64,000 bases of DNA from Profundibacter amoris. GTDB taxonomy: Bacteria > Pseudomonadota > Alphaproteobacteria > Rhodobacterales > Rhodobacteraceae. The stretch covers positions 124,001 through 188,000 of the forward strand of contig NZ_CP032125.1 of assembly GCF_003544895.1 (NCBI RefSeq), given 5' to 3'. The notes under the pieces are model-generated. The model had not been told where the DNA came from, did no database searches, and saw only the letters and a list, made by a program, of their open reading frames with translations. Shown one piece after another: positions 1-11,254 of this stretch. Within the stretch, counting starts at the first letter, position 1, and each line of letters starts with the position of its first letter. The position numbers and the translations under genes are program-made.

Positions 1-1040
1 AAGGCAAAAAAGAGCGCGTTGGCCGGATGATGATGATGCACTCTATCAACCGCGAAGAGATCGACGAAGCCTTTGCTGGCGATATTATCGCACTGGCCGG
101 TCTGAAACAGACCACCACGGGTGATACGCTCTGTGCTGTGAACGAGCCTGTGGTTCTGGAAACTATGACCTTCCCCGATCCCGTGATCGAGATTGCGGTC
201 GAGCCGAAAAGCAAAGCCGACCAGGAAAAAATGTCGGCCGGTCTGGCCCGTCTGGCAGCCGAGGATCCGTCCTTCCGTGTGGAAACCGATTTTGAATCGG
301 GTCAGACGATCATGAAGGGTATGGGCGAACTTCACCTTGATATTCTGGTGGATCGTCTGAAGCGCGAATTCAAGGTTGAAGCCAACATCGGCGCGCCACA
401 GGTGGCATATCGCGAAACCATCAGCCACGAAGTTGAGCACAGCTACACCCACAAGAAGCAGTCGGGTGGTTCTGGTCAGTTCGCCGAAGTGAAAATGATC
501 ATTTCGCCGACAGAGCCGAGCGAAGGCTATAGCTTTGAAAGCCGCATTGTTGGCGGTTCGATCCCCAAGGAATATATCCCGGGCGTCGAAAAAGGCATCC
601 AGTCTGTTATGGATAGCGGTCCGCTGGCTGGCTTCCCGGTAATCGACTTCAAGGTTGCCCTGATCGACGGCAAGTTCCACGATGTTGACTCCTCGGTTCT
701 GGCCTTTGAAATCGCTGGCCGTATGTGCATGCGTGAAGGCCTGAAACGAGCCGGCGCGAAGATGCTCGAGCCGATCATGAAAGTCGAAGTGATCACACCG
801 GAAGAATACACCGGTAACATCATCGGCGATCTGACATCGCGCCGTGGTCAGGTCCAGGGGCAGGATACACGCGGCAACGCGATTGCGATCGACGCCTTTG
901 TGCCTCTGGCCAACATGTTCGGTTACATCAACACCCTGCGGTCCATGTCTTCGGGCCGTGCGAACTTCTCGATGCAGTTCGACCATTATGACCCTGTTCC
1001 GCAGAATATCTCGGAAGAAATCCAAGCGAAATACGCGTAG
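1..1040 (+). CDS. fusA: Elongation factor G, C-terminal part (5' end outside window)
   Basis: EF-G is the GTPase that drives translocation of tRNA and mRNA on the ribosome. Only the last 345 residues or so are present: the reading frame is open from base 3 (Gly-Lys-Lys-Glu-Arg-Val) and an internal ATG cluster near base 27 is not the start. What remains corresponds to the end of domain II and domains III to V, including the conserved stretches [20 protein letters not shown] and the domain IV segment around YRETI. The GTPase domain lies upstream of the window. The tuf gene follows after 42 bases, the usual str-operon order. Confidence 0.97.
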   Translation, partial: GKKERVGRMMMMHSINREEIDEAFAGDIIALAGLKQTTTGDTLCAVNEPVVLETMTFPDPVIEIAVEPKSKADQEKMSAGLARLAAEDPSFRVETDFESGQTIMKGMGELHLDILVDRLKREFKVEANIGAPQVAYRETISHEVEHSYTHKKQSGGSGQFAEVKMIISPTEPSEGYSFESRIVGGSIPKEYIPGVEKGIQSVMDSGPLAGFPVIDFKVALIDGKFHDVDSSVLAFEIAGRMCMREGLKRAGAKMLEPIMKVEVITPEEYTGNIIGDLTSRRGQVQGQDTRGNAIAIDAFVPLANMFGYINTLRSMSSGRANFSMQFDHYDPVPQNISEEIQAKYA

Positions 1041-1082
1041 GCGCGGTGGCGCATCGCATAAAGTGTAAAGAAGGAGGCCACC

Positions 1083-2258
<1,176 letters not shown>

Positions 2259-2283
2259 TCCAACGATACGGGTTCGACGAGGG

Positions 2284-2302
2284 TCACCGGATGAGCCGGT
2301 GA
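2284..2302 (+). other. Small hairpin in the tuf-rpsJ gap
   Basis: TCACCGG and CCGGTGA form a perfect 7-bp stem around the loop ATGAG. No T-tract follows, so it is not a standard terminator. It could be an RNA-processing or attenuation element between the str and S10 operons. Confidence 0.4.
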
Positions 2303-2340
2303 TCCTCCTATCAACTTATGAGCCGCGAAAGGCTAATTAA

Positions 2341-2649
2341 ATGCAAAGCCAGACTATTCGCATTCGGCTAAAAGCGTTTGACTATCGTGTACTGGACGCC
2401 AGCACACAAGAGATCGTCAACACCGCGAAACGGACAGGCGCCACAGTGCGCGGCCCGATTCCGATGCCGAACAAGATCGAAAAATTCACCGTTCTGCGTG
2501 GTCCCCACGTAGACAAGAAATCCCGTGAGCAATTCGAGATCCGCACGCACAAGCGCCTGTTGGATATCGTTGACCCGACACCTCAAACCGTTGACGCGCT
2601 GATGAAGCTCGATCTGGCGGCCGGTGTTGACGTCGAGATCAAGGTTTAA
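2341..2649 (+). CDS. rpsJ: 30S ribosomal protein S10
   Basis: S10 is a small-subunit head protein that also serves as NusE in antitermination complexes. The 102-residue product has the family start [17 protein letters not shown] and the conserved loop [20 protein letters not shown]. It is the first gene of the S10 operon, with rplC starting 15 bases after its stop behind an AGGAGGG ribosome binding site. No clear sigma-70 promoter was found in the short gap from tuf, so transcription from the str operon is likely. Confidence 0.98.
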   Translation: MQSQTIRIRLKAFDYRVLDASTQEIVNTAKRTGATVRGPIPMPNKIEKFTVLRGPHVDKKSREQFEIRTHKRLLDIVDPTPQTVDALMKLDLAAGVDVEIKV

Positions 2650-2664
2650 GGAGGGCTGAAACAG

Positions 2665-3393
2665 ATGCGCTCTGGTGTAATCGCAAAAAAGATGGGCATG
2701 ACCCGTCTTTTCATGGAGGACGGGAAACAGATTCCTGTGACCGTTCTTCTTCTCGACAACTTGCAGGTTGTTTCCAACCGCACAGTTGAAAAAGATGGCT
2801 ATACAGCTGTTCAACTGGGGGCCGGCACGGCAAAAGCAAAACGCACATCCAAAGCGATGCGCGGCCATTTTGCAGCTGCCAAAGTGGCGCCCAAGCGTAA
2901 GATCGCCGAATTCCGGGTATCCGAGGATAACCTGATCGGTGTTGGCGAGGAAATTTCCGCCGACCATTACGTTGAAGGGCAAAAAGTCGATGTATCCGGT
3001 ACATCGATCGGTAAAGGCTTTGCCGGTGCTATGAAGCGTCACAACTTTGGGGGCCTGCGCGCCACTCACGGTGTGTCGATCAGCCACCGTTCGCATGGTT
3101 CGACCGGTCAGTGTCAGGATCCTGGCAAGGTGTTCAAAGGCAAGAAAATGGCTGGTCACATGGGTGCTGCCCGTGTAACCACACAGAACCTTGAAGTTGT
3201 TCGCACAGACGCCGACCGTGGCCTGATCATGGTCAAAGGCGCCGTTCCGGGCTCCAAAGGTGGCTGGGTCACGATCAAAGACGCCGTCAAAAAGAAACTG
3301 CCCGAGGGTGTACCTTTTCCGGCAGCGCTGAAATCAGCCGCTGTTGCCGAGGCACCTGCTGAAGAGCAAGCCGAGGGGAGTTCTGAAGAATGA
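2665..3393 (+). CDS. rplC: 50S ribosomal protein L3
   Basis: L3 is an early-assembly large-subunit protein whose extension reaches the peptidyl-transferase centre. The 242-residue product begins [16 protein letters not shown] and keeps the signature segment [17 protein letters not shown]-like region near residues 130-150. Its C-terminus is extended by an Ala/Glu-rich tail ([15 protein letters not shown]), which is common in alphaproteobacteria. The stop overlaps the rplD start (ATGA), so the two genes are translationally coupled. Confidence 0.98.
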   Translation: MRSGVIAKKMGMTRLFMEDGKQIPVTVLLLDNLQVVSNRTVEKDGYTAVQLGAGTAKAKRTSKAMRGHFAAAKVAPKRKIAEFRVSEDNLIGVGEEISADHYVEGQKVDVSGTSIGKGFAGAMKRHNFGGLRATHGVSISHRSHGSTGQCQDPGKVFKGKKMAGHMGAARVTTQNLEVVRTDADRGLIMVKGAVPGSKGGWVTIKDAVKKKLPEGVPFPAALKSAAVAEAPAEEQAEGSSEE

Positions 3394-4010
3394 AACTTGA
3401 CGTAATCAAACTTGATGGCAAAAAGTCCGGTTCTGTTGATCTTGGAGACGAGATTTTCGGCCTGGAACCACGTGCCGACATTTTGCACCGTGTGGTGCGC
3501 TGGCAGCGTAACAACGCACAAGCCGGCACTCACAAGGTGAAAACACGGTCTGAAGTAAGCTACTCGACCAAGAAGATCTATCGCCAAAAAGGCACCGGTG
3601 GCGCACGCCACGGCGCTCGCTCGGCACCGATCTTCCGCGGTGGTGGTGTTTACAAAGGTCCGACCCCGCGCAGCCACGGCCACGAGCTTACGAAGAAATT
3701 CCGCAAGCTGGGTCTGCGTCACGCACTGTCTGCCAAGGCGACAGCGGGTGAACTGGTTGTGATCGACACGGCTGATCTGAAGGATGCAAAAACTTCGGTT
3801 CTGGCCAAAGCGATCAAGGAACTGGGTTGGAAGCGCGCGCTGGTGATTGATGGTGCCGAAGTAAGTGAAAACTTTGCCAAGGCAGCACGTAACATCGAAG
3901 GTCTGGATATCCTGCCTTCGCAAGGCGCAAATGTTTATGACATCCTGAAGCGGGACACCCTGGTGTTGACCAAAGCAGGTGTCGAAGCACTGGAGGCTCG
4001 ACTGAAATGA
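3390..4010 (+). CDS. rplD: 50S ribosomal protein L4
   Basis: L4 lines the peptide exit tunnel with its extended loop and in many bacteria regulates the S10 operon. The 206-residue product carries the basic loop with [19 protein letters not shown] near residues 60-80. It overlaps rplC at its start and rplW at its end by ATGA junctions, so three genes (rplC, rplD, rplW) are tightly coupled. An L4-binding S10 leader of the E. coli kind was not recognised upstream of rpsJ. Confidence 0.97.
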   Translation: MKLDVIKLDGKKSGSVDLGDEIFGLEPRADILHRVVRWQRNNAQAGTHKVKTRSEVSYSTKKIYRQKGTGGARHGARSAPIFRGGGVYKGPTPRSHGHELTKKFRKLGLRHALSAKATAGELVVIDTADLKDAKTSVLAKAIKELGWKRALVIDGAEVSENFAKAARNIEGLDILPSQGANVYDILKRDTLVLTKAGVEALEARLK

Positions 4011-4303
4011 GCGCGAAGGCAGAACATTACGATGTGATCCGCAAGCCGATCATCACAGAAAAAGCGACTATGGCGTCCGAGAATAACGCTGTTGTTTTTG
4101 AGGTGGCGATCGATGCCAACAAACCGCAAATCAAAGAGGCTGTTGAAGCCTTGTTTGGTGTCAAGGTGAAGGCCGTGAATACGTCCATCACCAAAGGCAA
4201 AGTCAAGCGGTTCCGTGGGCAGTTGGGCACACGTAAAGACATCAAAAAGGCTTATGTGACTCTTGAAGAGGGAAACACTATCGACGTCTCAACAGGCCTC
4301 TGA
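4007..4303 (+). CDS. rplW: 50S ribosomal protein L23
   Basis: L23 sits at the tunnel exit and docks trigger factor and SRP. The 98-residue product has the family core [14 protein letters not shown] and the C-terminal basic loop [22 protein letters not shown]. It overlaps the end of rplD by four bases. A 116-base gap with a strong hairpin separates it from rplB, whereas these genes are normally nearly contiguous. Confidence 0.97.
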   Translation: MSAKAEHYDVIRKPIITEKATMASENNAVVFEVAIDANKPQIKEAVEALFGVKVKAVNTSITKGKVKRFRGQLGTRKDIKKAYVTLEEGNTIDVSTGL

Positions 4304-4322
4304 TAGTAAGCACCGAATCCAG

Positions 4323-4349
4323 CTTAGCCCCGACTCGCTCGGGGCTAAG
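4323..4349 (+). terminator. Strong hairpin between rplW and rplB
   Basis: CTTAGCCCCGA and TCGGGGCTAAG form a perfect 11-bp stem with a 5-base loop, followed by TCTATTTG, a poor T-tract. It looks like a partial terminator or attenuator inside the S10 operon, tuning expression of the genes from rplB onward. Confidence 0.6.
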
Positions 4350-4419
4350 TCTATTTGTAACCGAGGCCAAGGTTTTCCTATGAAAATCAAGGTCTCAAAG
4401 CTAACGGAAGACAGAAAGC

Positions 4420-5262
4420 ATGGCACTAAAGTCGTATAAACCGACGACGCCAGGCCAACGCGGGTTGGTTCTGATCGACCGTTCGGAGCTTTGGAAAGGA
4501 CGCCCCGTCAAGGCCCTCACCGAGGGTTTGACGAAAAAAGGCGGCCGGAACAATACCGGACGGATCACTATGCGTCGCAAGGGTGGGGGCGCAAAGCGTC
4601 TGTACCGGATTGTTGATTTCAAACGTAACAAAATGGATGTTGCCGCAACGGTTGAACGGATCGAATATGACCCGAACCGCACAGCATTCATCGCGCTGGT
4701 CAAATATGAAGACGGCGAGCAGGCCTATATCCTGGCCCCTCAGCGTCTGGCAGTTGGCGACCAGGTGATTGCTTCGGCCAAGGCCGACGTAAAGCCCGGC
4801 AACGCAATGCCCTTTTCCGGCATGCCCATTGGCACAATCATCCACAACATCGAGCTGAAGCCAGGCAAAGGCGGTCAAATCGCCCGTGCTGCCGGTACAT
4901 ATGCCCAATTTGTTGGCCGTGATGGTGGCTACGCACAGATCCGCCTGTCTTCGGGCGAGTTGCGCATGGTGCGTCAGGAATGTATGGCCACCGTTGGTGC
5001 CGTAAGCAACCCCGACAATTCCAACCAGAACTTTGGTAAGGCTGGCCGGAACCGTCACAAGGGCATCCGTCCCTCTGTTCGCGGTGTTGTCATGAACCCT
5101 GTTGATCACCCCCACGGTGGTGGTGAAGGCCGTACATCGGGTGGTCGCCATCCTGTATCGCCTTGGGGCAAGCCCACCAAAGGTGCGCGGACCCGCAACA
5201 AGAAAAAAGCGTCGAGCAGCCTGATTATCCGGTCGCGTCACGCTAAGAAGAAGGGGCGTTAA
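4420..5262 (+). CDS. rplB: 50S ribosomal protein L2
   Basis: L2 is needed for subunit association and peptidyl-transferase activity. The 280-residue product has the normal length and the hallmark [15 protein letters not shown], containing the conserved histidine that reaches the catalytic centre, near residues 224-238. The basic C-terminus ends SRHAKKKGR. The gene starts after a 116-base gap containing a hairpin, and rpsS begins two bases after its stop. Confidence 0.98.
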   Translation: MALKSYKPTTPGQRGLVLIDRSELWKGRPVKALTEGLTKKGGRNNTGRITMRRKGGGAKRLYRIVDFKRNKMDVAATVERIEYDPNRTAFIALVKYEDGEQAYILAPQRLAVGDQVIASAKADVKPGNAMPFSGMPIGTIIHNIELKPGKGGQIARAAGTYAQFVGRDGGYAQIRLSSGELRMVRQECMATVGAVSNPDNSNQNFGKAGRNRHKGIRPSVRGVVMNPVDHPHGGGEGRTSGGRHPVSPWGKPTKGARTRNKKKASSSLIIRSRHAKKKGR

Positions 5263-5264
5263 AT

Positions 5265-5543
5265 ATGGCACGTTCTGTATGGAAAGGCCCGTTTGTCGAC
5301 TCTTATGTGCTGAAGAAAGCCGAAGCGTCGAAAGAATCCGGTCGCAACGAAGTTATCAAGATCTGGTCGCGCCGCTCGACGATTCTGCCCCAGTTTGTGG
5401 GTTTGACGTTTGGCGTTTACAACGGCCGTAAACACATCCCCGTCAACGTCAGCGAAGACATGATTGGTCAGAAGTTCGGTGAATATGCGCCGACACGGAC
5501 CTATTATGGCCACGCCGCCGACAAAAAAGCGAAGCGGAAATAA
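5265..5543 (+). CDS. rpsS: 30S ribosomal protein S19
   Basis: S19 forms a complex with S13 in the head of the small subunit and contacts A-site tRNA. The 92-residue product begins [19 protein letters not shown] and keeps the core [19 protein letters not shown] and the motif [13 protein letters not shown]. It lies directly between rplB and rplV with gaps of two and three bases, a compact S10-operon arrangement. Confidence 0.98.
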   Translation: MARSVWKGPFVDSYVLKKAEASKESGRNEVIKIWSRRSTILPQFVGLTFGVYNGRKHIPVNVSEDMIGQKFGEYAPTRTYYGHAADKKAKRK

Positions 5544-5546
5544 GTC

Positions 5547-5927
5547 ATGGGTAAGCAAAAAAACGCACGCCGCGTGGCAGACAACGAAGCAATGGCCAAA
5601 GTCCGTATGCTTCGTACAAGCCCGCAGAAACTGAATTTGGTCGCACAAATGATCCGCGGCAAGAAAGTGGACAAGGCCCTGTCGGACCTGACATTTTCCA
5701 AAAAGCGGATTTCGGACGATGTGAAGAAATGTCTTCAGTCGGCTATCGCGAACGCAGAAAACAACCACAACCTGGACGTTGACGAACTGATCGTTGCCGA
5801 AGCCTGGGTTGGTAAAAACCTGACCATGAAGCGCGGTCGCCCTCGGGCGCGTGGCCGGTTCGGCAAAATCATCAAGCCATTTGCCGAGCTGACTATTCTG
5901 GTTCGCCAAGTTGAGGAGCAAGCATAA
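5547..5927 (+). CDS. rplV: 50S ribosomal protein L22
   Basis: L22 binds 23S rRNA and its beta-hairpin lines the exit tunnel. The 126-residue product contains the hairpin region [17 protein letters not shown] that in this family carries macrolide-related positions. The ATG of rpsC overlaps its TAA by one base, so translation is probably coupled. Confidence 0.97.
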   Translation: MGKQKNARRVADNEAMAKVRMLRTSPQKLNLVAQMIRGKKVDKALSDLTFSKKRISDDVKKCLQSAIANAENNHNLDVDELIVAEAWVGKNLTMKRGRPRARGRFGKIIKPFAELTILVRQVEEQA

Positions 5928-6634
5928 TGGGTCAGAAGGTTAATCCAATTGGCATGCGCCTGCAGATCAACCGCACTTGGGACAGCCGCTGGTATGCGGA
6001 ATCCAAGGATTTTGGTAATCTTCTTCTGGAAGACATCAAAATGCGCGAGTTCATCAAAGAAGATTGCAAGCAGGCTGGTATCAGCCGTGTAATCATCGAG
6101 CGTCCGCACAAGAAATGCCGCGTTACGGTTCACACAGCACGGCCCGGCGTCATCATCGGCAAGAAAGGCGCAGACATCGAAACCCTGCGCAAAAAACTGG
6201 CCGCAATGACCGACAGCGAGCTGCACCTGAACATTGTCGAAGTTCGCAAGCCGGAAATGGATGCGCAACTGGTTGCCGAGAATATCGCCCAGCAGCTGGA
6301 ACGCCGTGTTTCCTTCCGTCGCGCGATGAAGCGTTCGGTTCAAAACACCATGCGCATGGGGGCCCTGGGCATCCGTGTGAATGTTGCCGGTCGTCTTGGC
6401 GGTGCCGAGATTGCCCGTACCGAATGGTATCGTGAAGGTCGTGTGCCGCTGCACACCCTGCGCGCCGACATCGACTACGCACACGCAGAAGCGATGACTG
6501 CCTATGGCATCATCGGGATCAAGGTCTGGATCTTCAAAGGCGAGATCATGGAACACGATCCCCAAGCGCGTGACCGTAGGTTAGAGCAACTCCAGCAAGG
6601 CCCTGCACCTCGTGGTGCCGGCGGCCGTCGCTAA
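5927..6634 (+). CDS. rpsC: 30S ribosomal protein S3
   Basis: S3 sits at the mRNA entry channel and has RNA-helicase and mRNA-binding roles. The 235-residue product starts [20 protein letters not shown], has a KH-type domain with [13 protein letters not shown] near residues 72-84, and a C-terminal domain with [20 protein letters not shown]. It overlaps rplV by one base and is followed after 14 bases by rplP behind an AAGGAGG site. Confidence 0.98.
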   Translation: MGQKVNPIGMRLQINRTWDSRWYAESKDFGNLLLEDIKMREFIKEDCKQAGISRVIIERPHKKCRVTVHTARPGVIIGKKGADIETLRKKLAAMTDSELHLNIVEVRKPEMDAQLVAENIAQQLERRVSFRRAMKRSVQNTMRMGALGIRVNVAGRLGGAEIARTEWYREGRVPLHTLRADIDYAHAEAMTAYGIIGIKVWIFKGEIMEHDPQARDRRLEQLQQGPAPRGAGGRR

Positions 6635-6648
6635 GGAGGTATTGAAAA

Positions 6649-7062
6649 ATGCTACAGCCAAAGCGCACTAAATTTCGCAAAATGCACAAGGGCCGGATTC
6701 ACGGTCAGGCCAAAGGCGGCTCGACCCTGAACTTTGGCACTTACGGTCTGAAAGCAGTGGAGCCTAACCGCATCACCGCCCGCCAGATCGAGGCAGCCCG
6801 TCGTGCAATGACCCGTCACATGAAACGTCAGGGCCGTGTCTGGATCCGTATCTTCCCCGATACCCCGGTCACATCAAAGCCGACCGAGGTTCGGATGGGT
6901 AAAGGTAAAGGTTCAGTTGATTTCTGGGCGGCCAAGGTCAAGCCGGGTCGTGTCATGTTTGAAATCGACGGTGTAACCGATGCCGTTGCACGCGAAGCCC
7001 TGCGTCTTGCTGCGATGAAACTGCCGGTGAAAACCCGCACGATCGTTCGCGAAGACTGGTAA
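6649..7062 (+). CDS. rplP: 50S ribosomal protein L16
   Basis: L16 contacts the A-site tRNA elbow and helps organise the central protuberance. The 137-residue product begins [16 protein letters not shown] and has the conserved basic segment [20 protein letters not shown] and [15 protein letters not shown]. After it the operon pauses: a 193-base gap with two strong hairpins separates it from rpmC, while in E. coli these genes are adjacent. Confidence 0.98.
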   Translation: MLQPKRTKFRKMHKGRIHGQAKGGSTLNFGTYGLKAVEPNRITARQIEAARRAMTRHMKRQGRVWIRIFPDTPVTSKPTEVRMGKGKGSVDFWAAKVKPGRVMFEIDGVTDAVAREALRLAAMKLPVKTRTIVREDW

Positions 7063-7067
7063 AGTGG

Positions 7068-7087
7068 GGGCGGGGTGAACCCCGCCC
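7068..7087 (+). other. GC-rich hairpin downstream of rplP
   Basis: GGGCGGGG and CCCCGCCC form a perfect 8-bp stem with loop TGAA starting five bases after the rplP stop. No T-tract follows. It is the first of two tandem hairpins in this gap and may stabilise the 3' end of the upstream mRNA. Confidence 0.55.
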
Positions 7088-7103
7088 TACGCGATAGTTT
7101 CAG

Positions 7104-7130
7104 ACCCCCGCCGTTCATGGCGGGGGTTTG
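7104..7130 (+). terminator. Terminator-like hairpin between rplP and rpmC
   Basis: ACCCCCGCC and GGCGGGGGT make a perfect 9-bp stem around GTTCAT, followed by TTTGTATAT. The shape is that of a weak intrinsic terminator, here placed in the middle of the S10 operon. Partial termination would lower expression of rpmC and the genes after it unless a promoter lies in the remaining 125 bases, where I see no convincing one. Confidence 0.6.
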
Positions 7131-7255
7131 TATATATGAAGGGTTGCCATACACGCGAATCCTGCGTATACGGCCAACTTCACCACGCACTCCACCGGAA
7201 TCAGGGTGACCCGACAGGGGGCCTTCTGGTGATGTTGAGAAAAAAGGAATAGGCG

Positions 7256-7462
7256 ATGAACGCCCAGGAACTAAGAGACAAGACGCCTGACCAGCTGCAA
7301 GAAGAGCTGGCAAGCCTGAAGAAAGAAGCGTTTAACCTGCGCTTCCAGCAGGCCACCGGGCAACTGGAAAGCACTGCACGTATGCGGTCGGTTCGCCGTG
7401 ACGCTGCCCGTGTTAAGACCATACTGAACGAAAAAGCTGCAGCCGCAGCTGCTGACGAATAG
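7256..7462 (+). CDS. rpmC: 50S ribosomal protein L29
   Basis: L29 sits near the tunnel exit beside L23. The 68-residue helical product has the family pattern [20 protein letters not shown] followed by [13 protein letters not shown]. It is preceded by an AAAGGAAT-type ribosome binding site. The 193-base upstream gap is unusual for this gene. rpsQ follows after 12 bases. Confidence 0.96.
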   Translation: MNAQELRDKTPDQLQEELASLKKEAFNLRFQQATGQLESTARMRSVRRDAARVKTILNEKAAAAAADE

Positions 7463-7474
7463 GAGCCTTTAGAT

Positions 7475-7705
7475 ATGCCCAAACGTATTCTCACAGGCAC
7501 CGTAACAAGTGACCAGAACGAACAAACCGTAACGGTTTCGGTTGAACGTCGCTTTACACACCCTGTTCTGAAGAAAACCATTCGTAAGTCCAAGAAATAC
7601 CGGGCTCACGATCCTAAGAACGAATTCAAGGTTGGCGATATAGTCCGCATTCAGGAATGTGCGCCAATTTCGAAGACGAAACGCTGGGAAGTGCTGGCCA
7701 GCTAG
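7475..7705 (+). CDS. rpsQ: 30S ribosomal protein S17
   Basis: S17 is a primary 16S rRNA-binding protein with an OB fold. The 76-residue product begins [19 protein letters not shown] and has the conserved [20 protein letters not shown] and [16 protein letters not shown] segments. It is the last gene of the S10 operon in the classical layout. The 75-base gap to rplN is the boundary to the spc gene set. Confidence 0.97.
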   Translation: MPKRILTGTVTSDQNEQTVTVSVERRFTHPVLKKTIRKSKKYRAHDPKNEFKVGDIVRIQECAPISKTKRWEVLAS

Positions 7706-7780
7706 GTCCGTTACATTTCAGTTTAAACGAAACCCTGGGGACATAGGCAATGAAGCCCCCCAAAGGTCGGGAGAAACCAC

Positions 7781-8149
7781 ATGATCCAGATGCAAACTAA
7801 TCTGGATGTTGCTGACAACAGCGGCGCTCGCCGTGTTCAGTGCATCAAGGTCCTGGGTGGTTCCAAGCGTAAGTACGCTTCCGTAGGCGACATCATCGTC
7901 GTCTCGGTCAAAGAAGCCATCCCGCGCGGCCGCGTGAAAAAAGGGGACGTCCGCAAGGCCGTCGTCGTACGCACCGCCAAAGAAGTCCGTCGTGAAGACG
8001 GCACAGCAATCCGGTTTGACCGCAATGCTGCAGTAATCCTGAACAATGCAAACGAGCCAATGGGCACCCGTATCTTCGGGCCAGTGGTTCGCGAGTTGCG
8101 CGCGAAGAACTTCATGAAGATCATCTCGCTTGCTCCGGAGGTTCTGTAA
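7781..8149 (+). CDS. rplN: 50S ribosomal protein L14
   Basis: L14 is a 23S rRNA-binding protein at the subunit interface and a docking site for silencing factor RsfS. The 122-residue product starts [20 protein letters not shown] and ends [11 protein letters not shown], both family hallmarks. It is the first gene of the spc set. A 16-codon frame (7750-7800) overlaps its start and could be a leader peptide. rplX follows one base after its stop. Confidence 0.98.
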   Translation: MIQMQTNLDVADNSGARRVQCIKVLGGSKRKYASVGDIIVVSVKEAIPRGRVKKGDVRKAVVVRTAKEVRREDGTAIRFDRNAAVILNNANEPMGTRIFGPVVRELRAKNFMKIISLAPEVL

Positions 8150-8150
8150 C

Positions 8151-8456
8151 ATGGCTGCAAAACTGAAAAAGGGCGACAAGGTCGTCGTGCTGGTCGGCAA
8201 AGACAAGGGTAAAGAGGGCGAGATCGCCTCTGTGAACCCCGCTGCCGGCAAAGCCATCGTGGACGGTCTGAACGTTTCGATCCGCCACGTTCGCCAGTCC
8301 CAGAACACACAGGGTGGCCGCGTCCCGCAAGCGATGCCGATCGACCTGTCCAATCTGGCGCTAGTTGATAGCAAAGGCAAACCGACCCGCGTTGGCTTCC
8401 GCATGGAAGACGGCAAGAAGGTTCGCTTTGCCAAAACAACAGGGGAGACTGTATAA
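8151..8456 (+). CDS. rplX: 50S ribosomal protein L24
   Basis: L24 initiates large-subunit assembly. The 101-residue product begins [23 protein letters not shown], a KOW-type start. I chose the ATG at 8151 rather than an in-frame upstream start at 8130, because the latter lies inside the end of rplN and would add a non-conserved MLRRFCN leader. The TAA overlaps the ATG of rplE by one base. Confidence 0.96.
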   Translation: MAAKLKKGDKVVVLVGKDKGKEGEIASVNPAAGKAIVDGLNVSIRHVRQSQNTQGGRVPQAMPIDLSNLALVDSKGKPTRVGFRMEDGKKVRFAKTTGETV

Positions 8457-9016
8457 TGCTGGATGCTGCAAAATACACCCCGCGCTTAAAATCGGTATAT
8501 AAAGATACCGTTCGTGCCGCGTTGAAAGAACAGTTCAACTACAAAAACGACATGATGATCCCCCGGCTCGACAAGATCGTGCTGAACATGGGCATCGGCG
8601 AAACTGTTAAAGACACCAAAAAGATTAAATCGGCCGAGGCTGAATTGACCGCGATTGCCGGCCAGAAGGTCGTCATCACACGGGCCAAGAAATCGGTTGC
8701 GTCCTTTCGGGTACGCGAAGATATGCCCATGGGTGTCAAGGTTACGCTGCGTGGCGACCGGATGTATGAATTTCTGGACCGCCTGATCACCATTGCAATG
8801 CCTCGCATCCGCGACTTTCGCGGTATTTCCGCCAAGTCGTTCGACGGCCGCGGCAACTATGCAATGGGCCTGAAAGAGCACATCGTATTCCCCGAAGTCG
8901 ACTATGATAAAGTCGATGAAATCTGGGGAATGGACATCGTAATCGCGACCACCGCAAAGACTGATGCGGAAGGGGAGGCATTGTTGAAAGCACTCAACAT
9001 GCCTTTCACAAGCTGA
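8456..9016 (+). CDS. rplE: 50S ribosomal protein L5
   Basis: L5 binds 5S rRNA and contacts P-site tRNA. The 186-residue product has the family segments [14 protein letters not shown] near residue 37, [20 protein letters not shown] near residue 80, and [19 protein letters not shown] near the C-terminus. The start overlaps the rplX stop by one base, consistent with coupling. Confidence 0.98.
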   Translation: MLDAAKYTPRLKSVYKDTVRAALKEQFNYKNDMMIPRLDKIVLNMGIGETVKDTKKIKSAEAELTAIAGQKVVITRAKKSVASFRVREDMPMGVKVTLRGDRMYEFLDRLITIAMPRIRDFRGISAKSFDGRGNYAMGLKEHIVFPEVDYDKVDEIWGMDIVIATTAKTDAEGEALLKALNMPFTS

Positions 9017-9035
9017 GCGCGGGGAGAGAGAGAAC

Positions 9036-9341
9036 ATGGCTAAAAAAGCAATGATCGAACGTGAACTGAAGCGTCAGAAGCTGGTAGCAAAATATGCTGC
9101 CAAGCGTGCTGCGCTGAAAGAGATCGTAAGAGACGAGAGTAAACCGATGGAAGAGCGCTTTAAGGCGACCCTGAAGCTTGCAAAACTGCCGCGTGATTCC
9201 TCGGCGACACGGTTGCACAACCGCTGTCAGCTGACGGGTCGTCCCCACGCTTACTATCGTAAGCTGAAGGTATCGCGGATCGCGTTGCGGGAACTTGGCA
9301 GTAATGGCCAGATCCCCGGCATGGTCAAATCGAGCTGGTAA
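9036..9341 (+). CDS. rpsN: 30S ribosomal protein S14 (zinc-free type)
   Basis: S14 is a head protein of the small subunit. The 101-residue product is the longer form lacking the CxxC zinc motif, with [20 protein letters not shown] and the terminal GMVKSSW. It lies between rplE and rpsH, the normal spc order, with a GGGGAGAGAG ribosome binding site. Confidence 0.97.
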   Translation: MAKKAMIERELKRQKLVAKYAAKRAALKEIVRDESKPMEERFKATLKLAKLPRDSSATRLHNRCQLTGRPHAYYRKLKVSRIALRELGSNGQIPGMVKSSW

Positions 9342-9353
9342 GGGAGAGACGAT

Positions 9354-9746
9354 ATGAATGATCCTATCGGCGATATGCTTACCCGTATTCGGAACGCCCA
9401 AATGCGCGGTAAATCGACTGTTATCACTCCTGCCTCCAAGCTTCGTGCCTGGGTTCTGGACGTGCTGGCTGATGAAGGCTACATCCGTGGCTACGAGGAA
9501 ATCACCGGGGCCGATGGCCATCCGGCGATTGAAATCAGCCTGAAATATTTCGATGGCACTCCTGTCATTCGCGAATTGAAGCGGGTTTCAACCCCCGGTC
9601 GTCGCGTTTACATGGGCGTCAAGGAGATCCCTTCGGTCCGTCAGGGCCTGGGTGTCTCGATTGTCTCCACACCCAAGGGTGTGATGTCGGATGCTGCTGC
9701 ACGCAATGCCAATGTTGGCGGCGAAGTGCTCTGCACCGTATTCTAG
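9354..9746 (+). CDS. rpsH: 30S ribosomal protein S8
   Basis: S8 is a primary 16S rRNA binder and, in E. coli, the spc-operon repressor. The 130-residue product starts [18 protein letters not shown] and keeps the C-terminal RNA-binding segment [20 protein letters not shown]. No S8-type operator was identified in the neighbourhood by eye. Confidence 0.97.
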   Translation: MNDPIGDMLTRIRNAQMRGKSTVITPASKLRAWVLDVLADEGYIRGYEEITGADGHPAIEISLKYFDGTPVIRELKRVSTPGRRVYMGVKEIPSVRQGLGVSIVSTPKGVMSDAAARNANVGGEVLCTVF

Positions 9747-9756
9747 GGGGACTGAT

Positions 9757-10290
9757 ATGTCGAGAATTGGTAAAAAAGCGGTCGACCTGCCAAGCGGTGT
9801 TAGCGCATCCTTGTCGGGGCAGACCATCGAAGTGAAGGGCCCGAAAGGCACCCTTAGCTTTACGGCAACCGACGATGTAACCATCACGATTGATGGCGAA
9901 ACCGTCTCTGTCACCCCTCGCGGGTCGTCCAAACGGGCGCGCCAGCAGTGGGGCATGAGCCGCACTATGGTCGCCAATCTGGTGACCGGTGTCACGACCG
10001 GCTTCAAGAAAGAGCTGGAACTGAACGGTATCGGTTATCGTGCACAGTTGCAGGGCAACACCCTGAAGCTGACATTGGGTCTGTCGCATGACGTTGATTT
10101 CGCTATTCCCAGCGATGTGACGGTGACGGTTCCAAAGCAGACCGAGATCATTGTTGAGGGCATCGACCCGCAACGCGTTGGTCAGGTTGCTGCCGAAATT
10201 CGCGCTTGGCGTAAACCCGAGCCCTACAAGGGCAAAGGCATCAAGTATAAAGATGAATATATCTTCCGTAAGGAAGGTAAGAAGAAGTAA
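9757..10290 (+). CDS. rplF: 50S ribosomal protein L6
   Basis: L6 lies near the sarcin-ricin loop. The 177-residue product begins [15 protein letters not shown], and I chose the ATG at 9757 because it follows a GGGGGACTGAT ribosome binding site. An in-frame start at 9691 would lie inside rpsH. The C-terminal signature [20 protein letters not shown] is present. rplR follows after 11 bases. Confidence 0.97.
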   Translation: MSRIGKKAVDLPSGVSASLSGQTIEVKGPKGTLSFTATDDVTITIDGETVSVTPRGSSKRARQQWGMSRTMVANLVTGVTTGFKKELELNGIGYRAQLQGNTLKLTLGLSHDVDFAIPSDVTVTVPKQTEIIVEGIDPQRVGQVAAEIRAWRKPEPYKGKGIKYKDEYIFRKEGKKK

Positions 10291-10301
10291 GGACCAAAGG
10301 C

Positions 10302-10661
10302 ATGGCAAACAGCAAAAGAGACCTGTTTCTGAAACGCCGCCTGCGCGTTCGGAACAAACTGCGCAAAACCGCAGCAGGGCGTCCGCGCCTTTCGGTACAC
10401 CGCAGCAACAAAAACATCAGCGTTCAGCTGATCGACGATGTAAACGGCGTCACACTGGCATCCGCTTCCACTATGGAAAAAGATCTGGGCGTGGTTGGCA
10501 AAAACAACGTCGAAGCAGCCGCCAAAATTGGCGCTGCGATTGCAGAACGCGCGAAAAAAGCCAAAGTGACCGAATGTTACTTCGACCGCGGCGGCTTCCT
10601 CTTTCATGGGAAGGTAAAGGCTTTGGCCGATGCTGCCCGTGAAGGCGGCCTCAAGTTTTAG
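10302..10661 (+). CDS. rplR: 50S ribosomal protein L18
   Basis: L18 binds 5S rRNA together with L5 and L25. The 119-residue product has the N-terminal basic arm [20 protein letters not shown] and the core [16 protein letters not shown]. The terminal [19 protein letters not shown] is typical. The gene sits between rplF and rpsE with short spacers. Confidence 0.97.
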   Translation: MANSKRDLFLKRRLRVRNKLRKTAAGRPRLSVHRSNKNISVQLIDDVNGVTLASASTMEKDLGVVGKNNVEAAAKIGAAIAERAKKAKVTECYFDRGGFLFHGKVKALADAAREGGLKF

Positions 10662-10672
10662 GAGACGATCAG

Positions 10673-11242
10673 ATGGCTAGAGATAACAATCGGGGTAATC
10701 GTCGCGATCGCGATGAAAATCCGGAATTCGCCGATCGTCTTGTTGCGATCAACCGGGTTTCCAAGACCGTAAAGGGTGGTAAGCGTTTTGGCTTTGCCGC
10801 ACTTGTGGTTGTCGGTGACCAGAAGGGCCGCGTCGGCTTTGGCAAAGGGAAAGCCAAAGAAGTACCCGAAGCGATCCGCAAAGCAACGGAAGCTGCCAAA
10901 CGTCAGCTGATCCGTGTGCCGCTGCGTGAAGGCCGGACATTGCACCACGACATGCAGGGCCGTCACGGCGCTGGCAAGGTTGTGATGCGCACAGCACCTG
11001 AAGGGACCGGTATTATTGCCGGTGGTCCGATGCGTGCCGTGTTTGAAATGCTGGGCGTTAAGGACGTTGTGGCCAAGTCGCTTGGCTCGCAAAACCCTTA
11101 CAACATGATCCGCGCCACCATCGACGGGCTGAAAAAAGAATCCAGCCCCCGCAATGTGGCCCAGCGTCGTGGTAAAAAGGTTGCCGATATCCTTGGTAAA
11201 CCTGCCGAAGCCCCTGCGGCTGACGCACAGGCAGAAGCATAA
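10673..11242 (+). CDS. rpsE: 30S ribosomal protein S5
   Basis: S5 is a decoding-fidelity protein near the mRNA entry site. The 189-residue product has the double-stranded-RNA-binding-like segment [19 protein letters not shown] and the [20 protein letters not shown] motif. The C-terminus has an Ala-rich tail ([13 protein letters not shown]), often seen in this group. rpmD starts 12 bases later. Confidence 0.97.
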   Translation: MARDNNRGNRRDRDENPEFADRLVAINRVSKTVKGGKRFGFAALVVVGDQKGRVGFGKGKAKEVPEAIRKATEAAKRQLIRVPLREGRTLHHDMQGRHGAGKVVMRTAPEGTGIIAGGPMRAVFEMLGVKDVVAKSLGSQNPYNMIRATIDGLKKESSPRNVAQRRGKKVADILGKPAEAPAADAQAEA

Positions 11243-11254
11243 GGGAGCGGACAG

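Noticed and set aside
7136-7252. A 38-codon frame between rplP and rpmC
   Set aside because: There is no ribosome binding site and the predicted peptide (MKGCHTRESCVYGQLHHAL) does not resemble a known family, so it is only mentioned with the gap.
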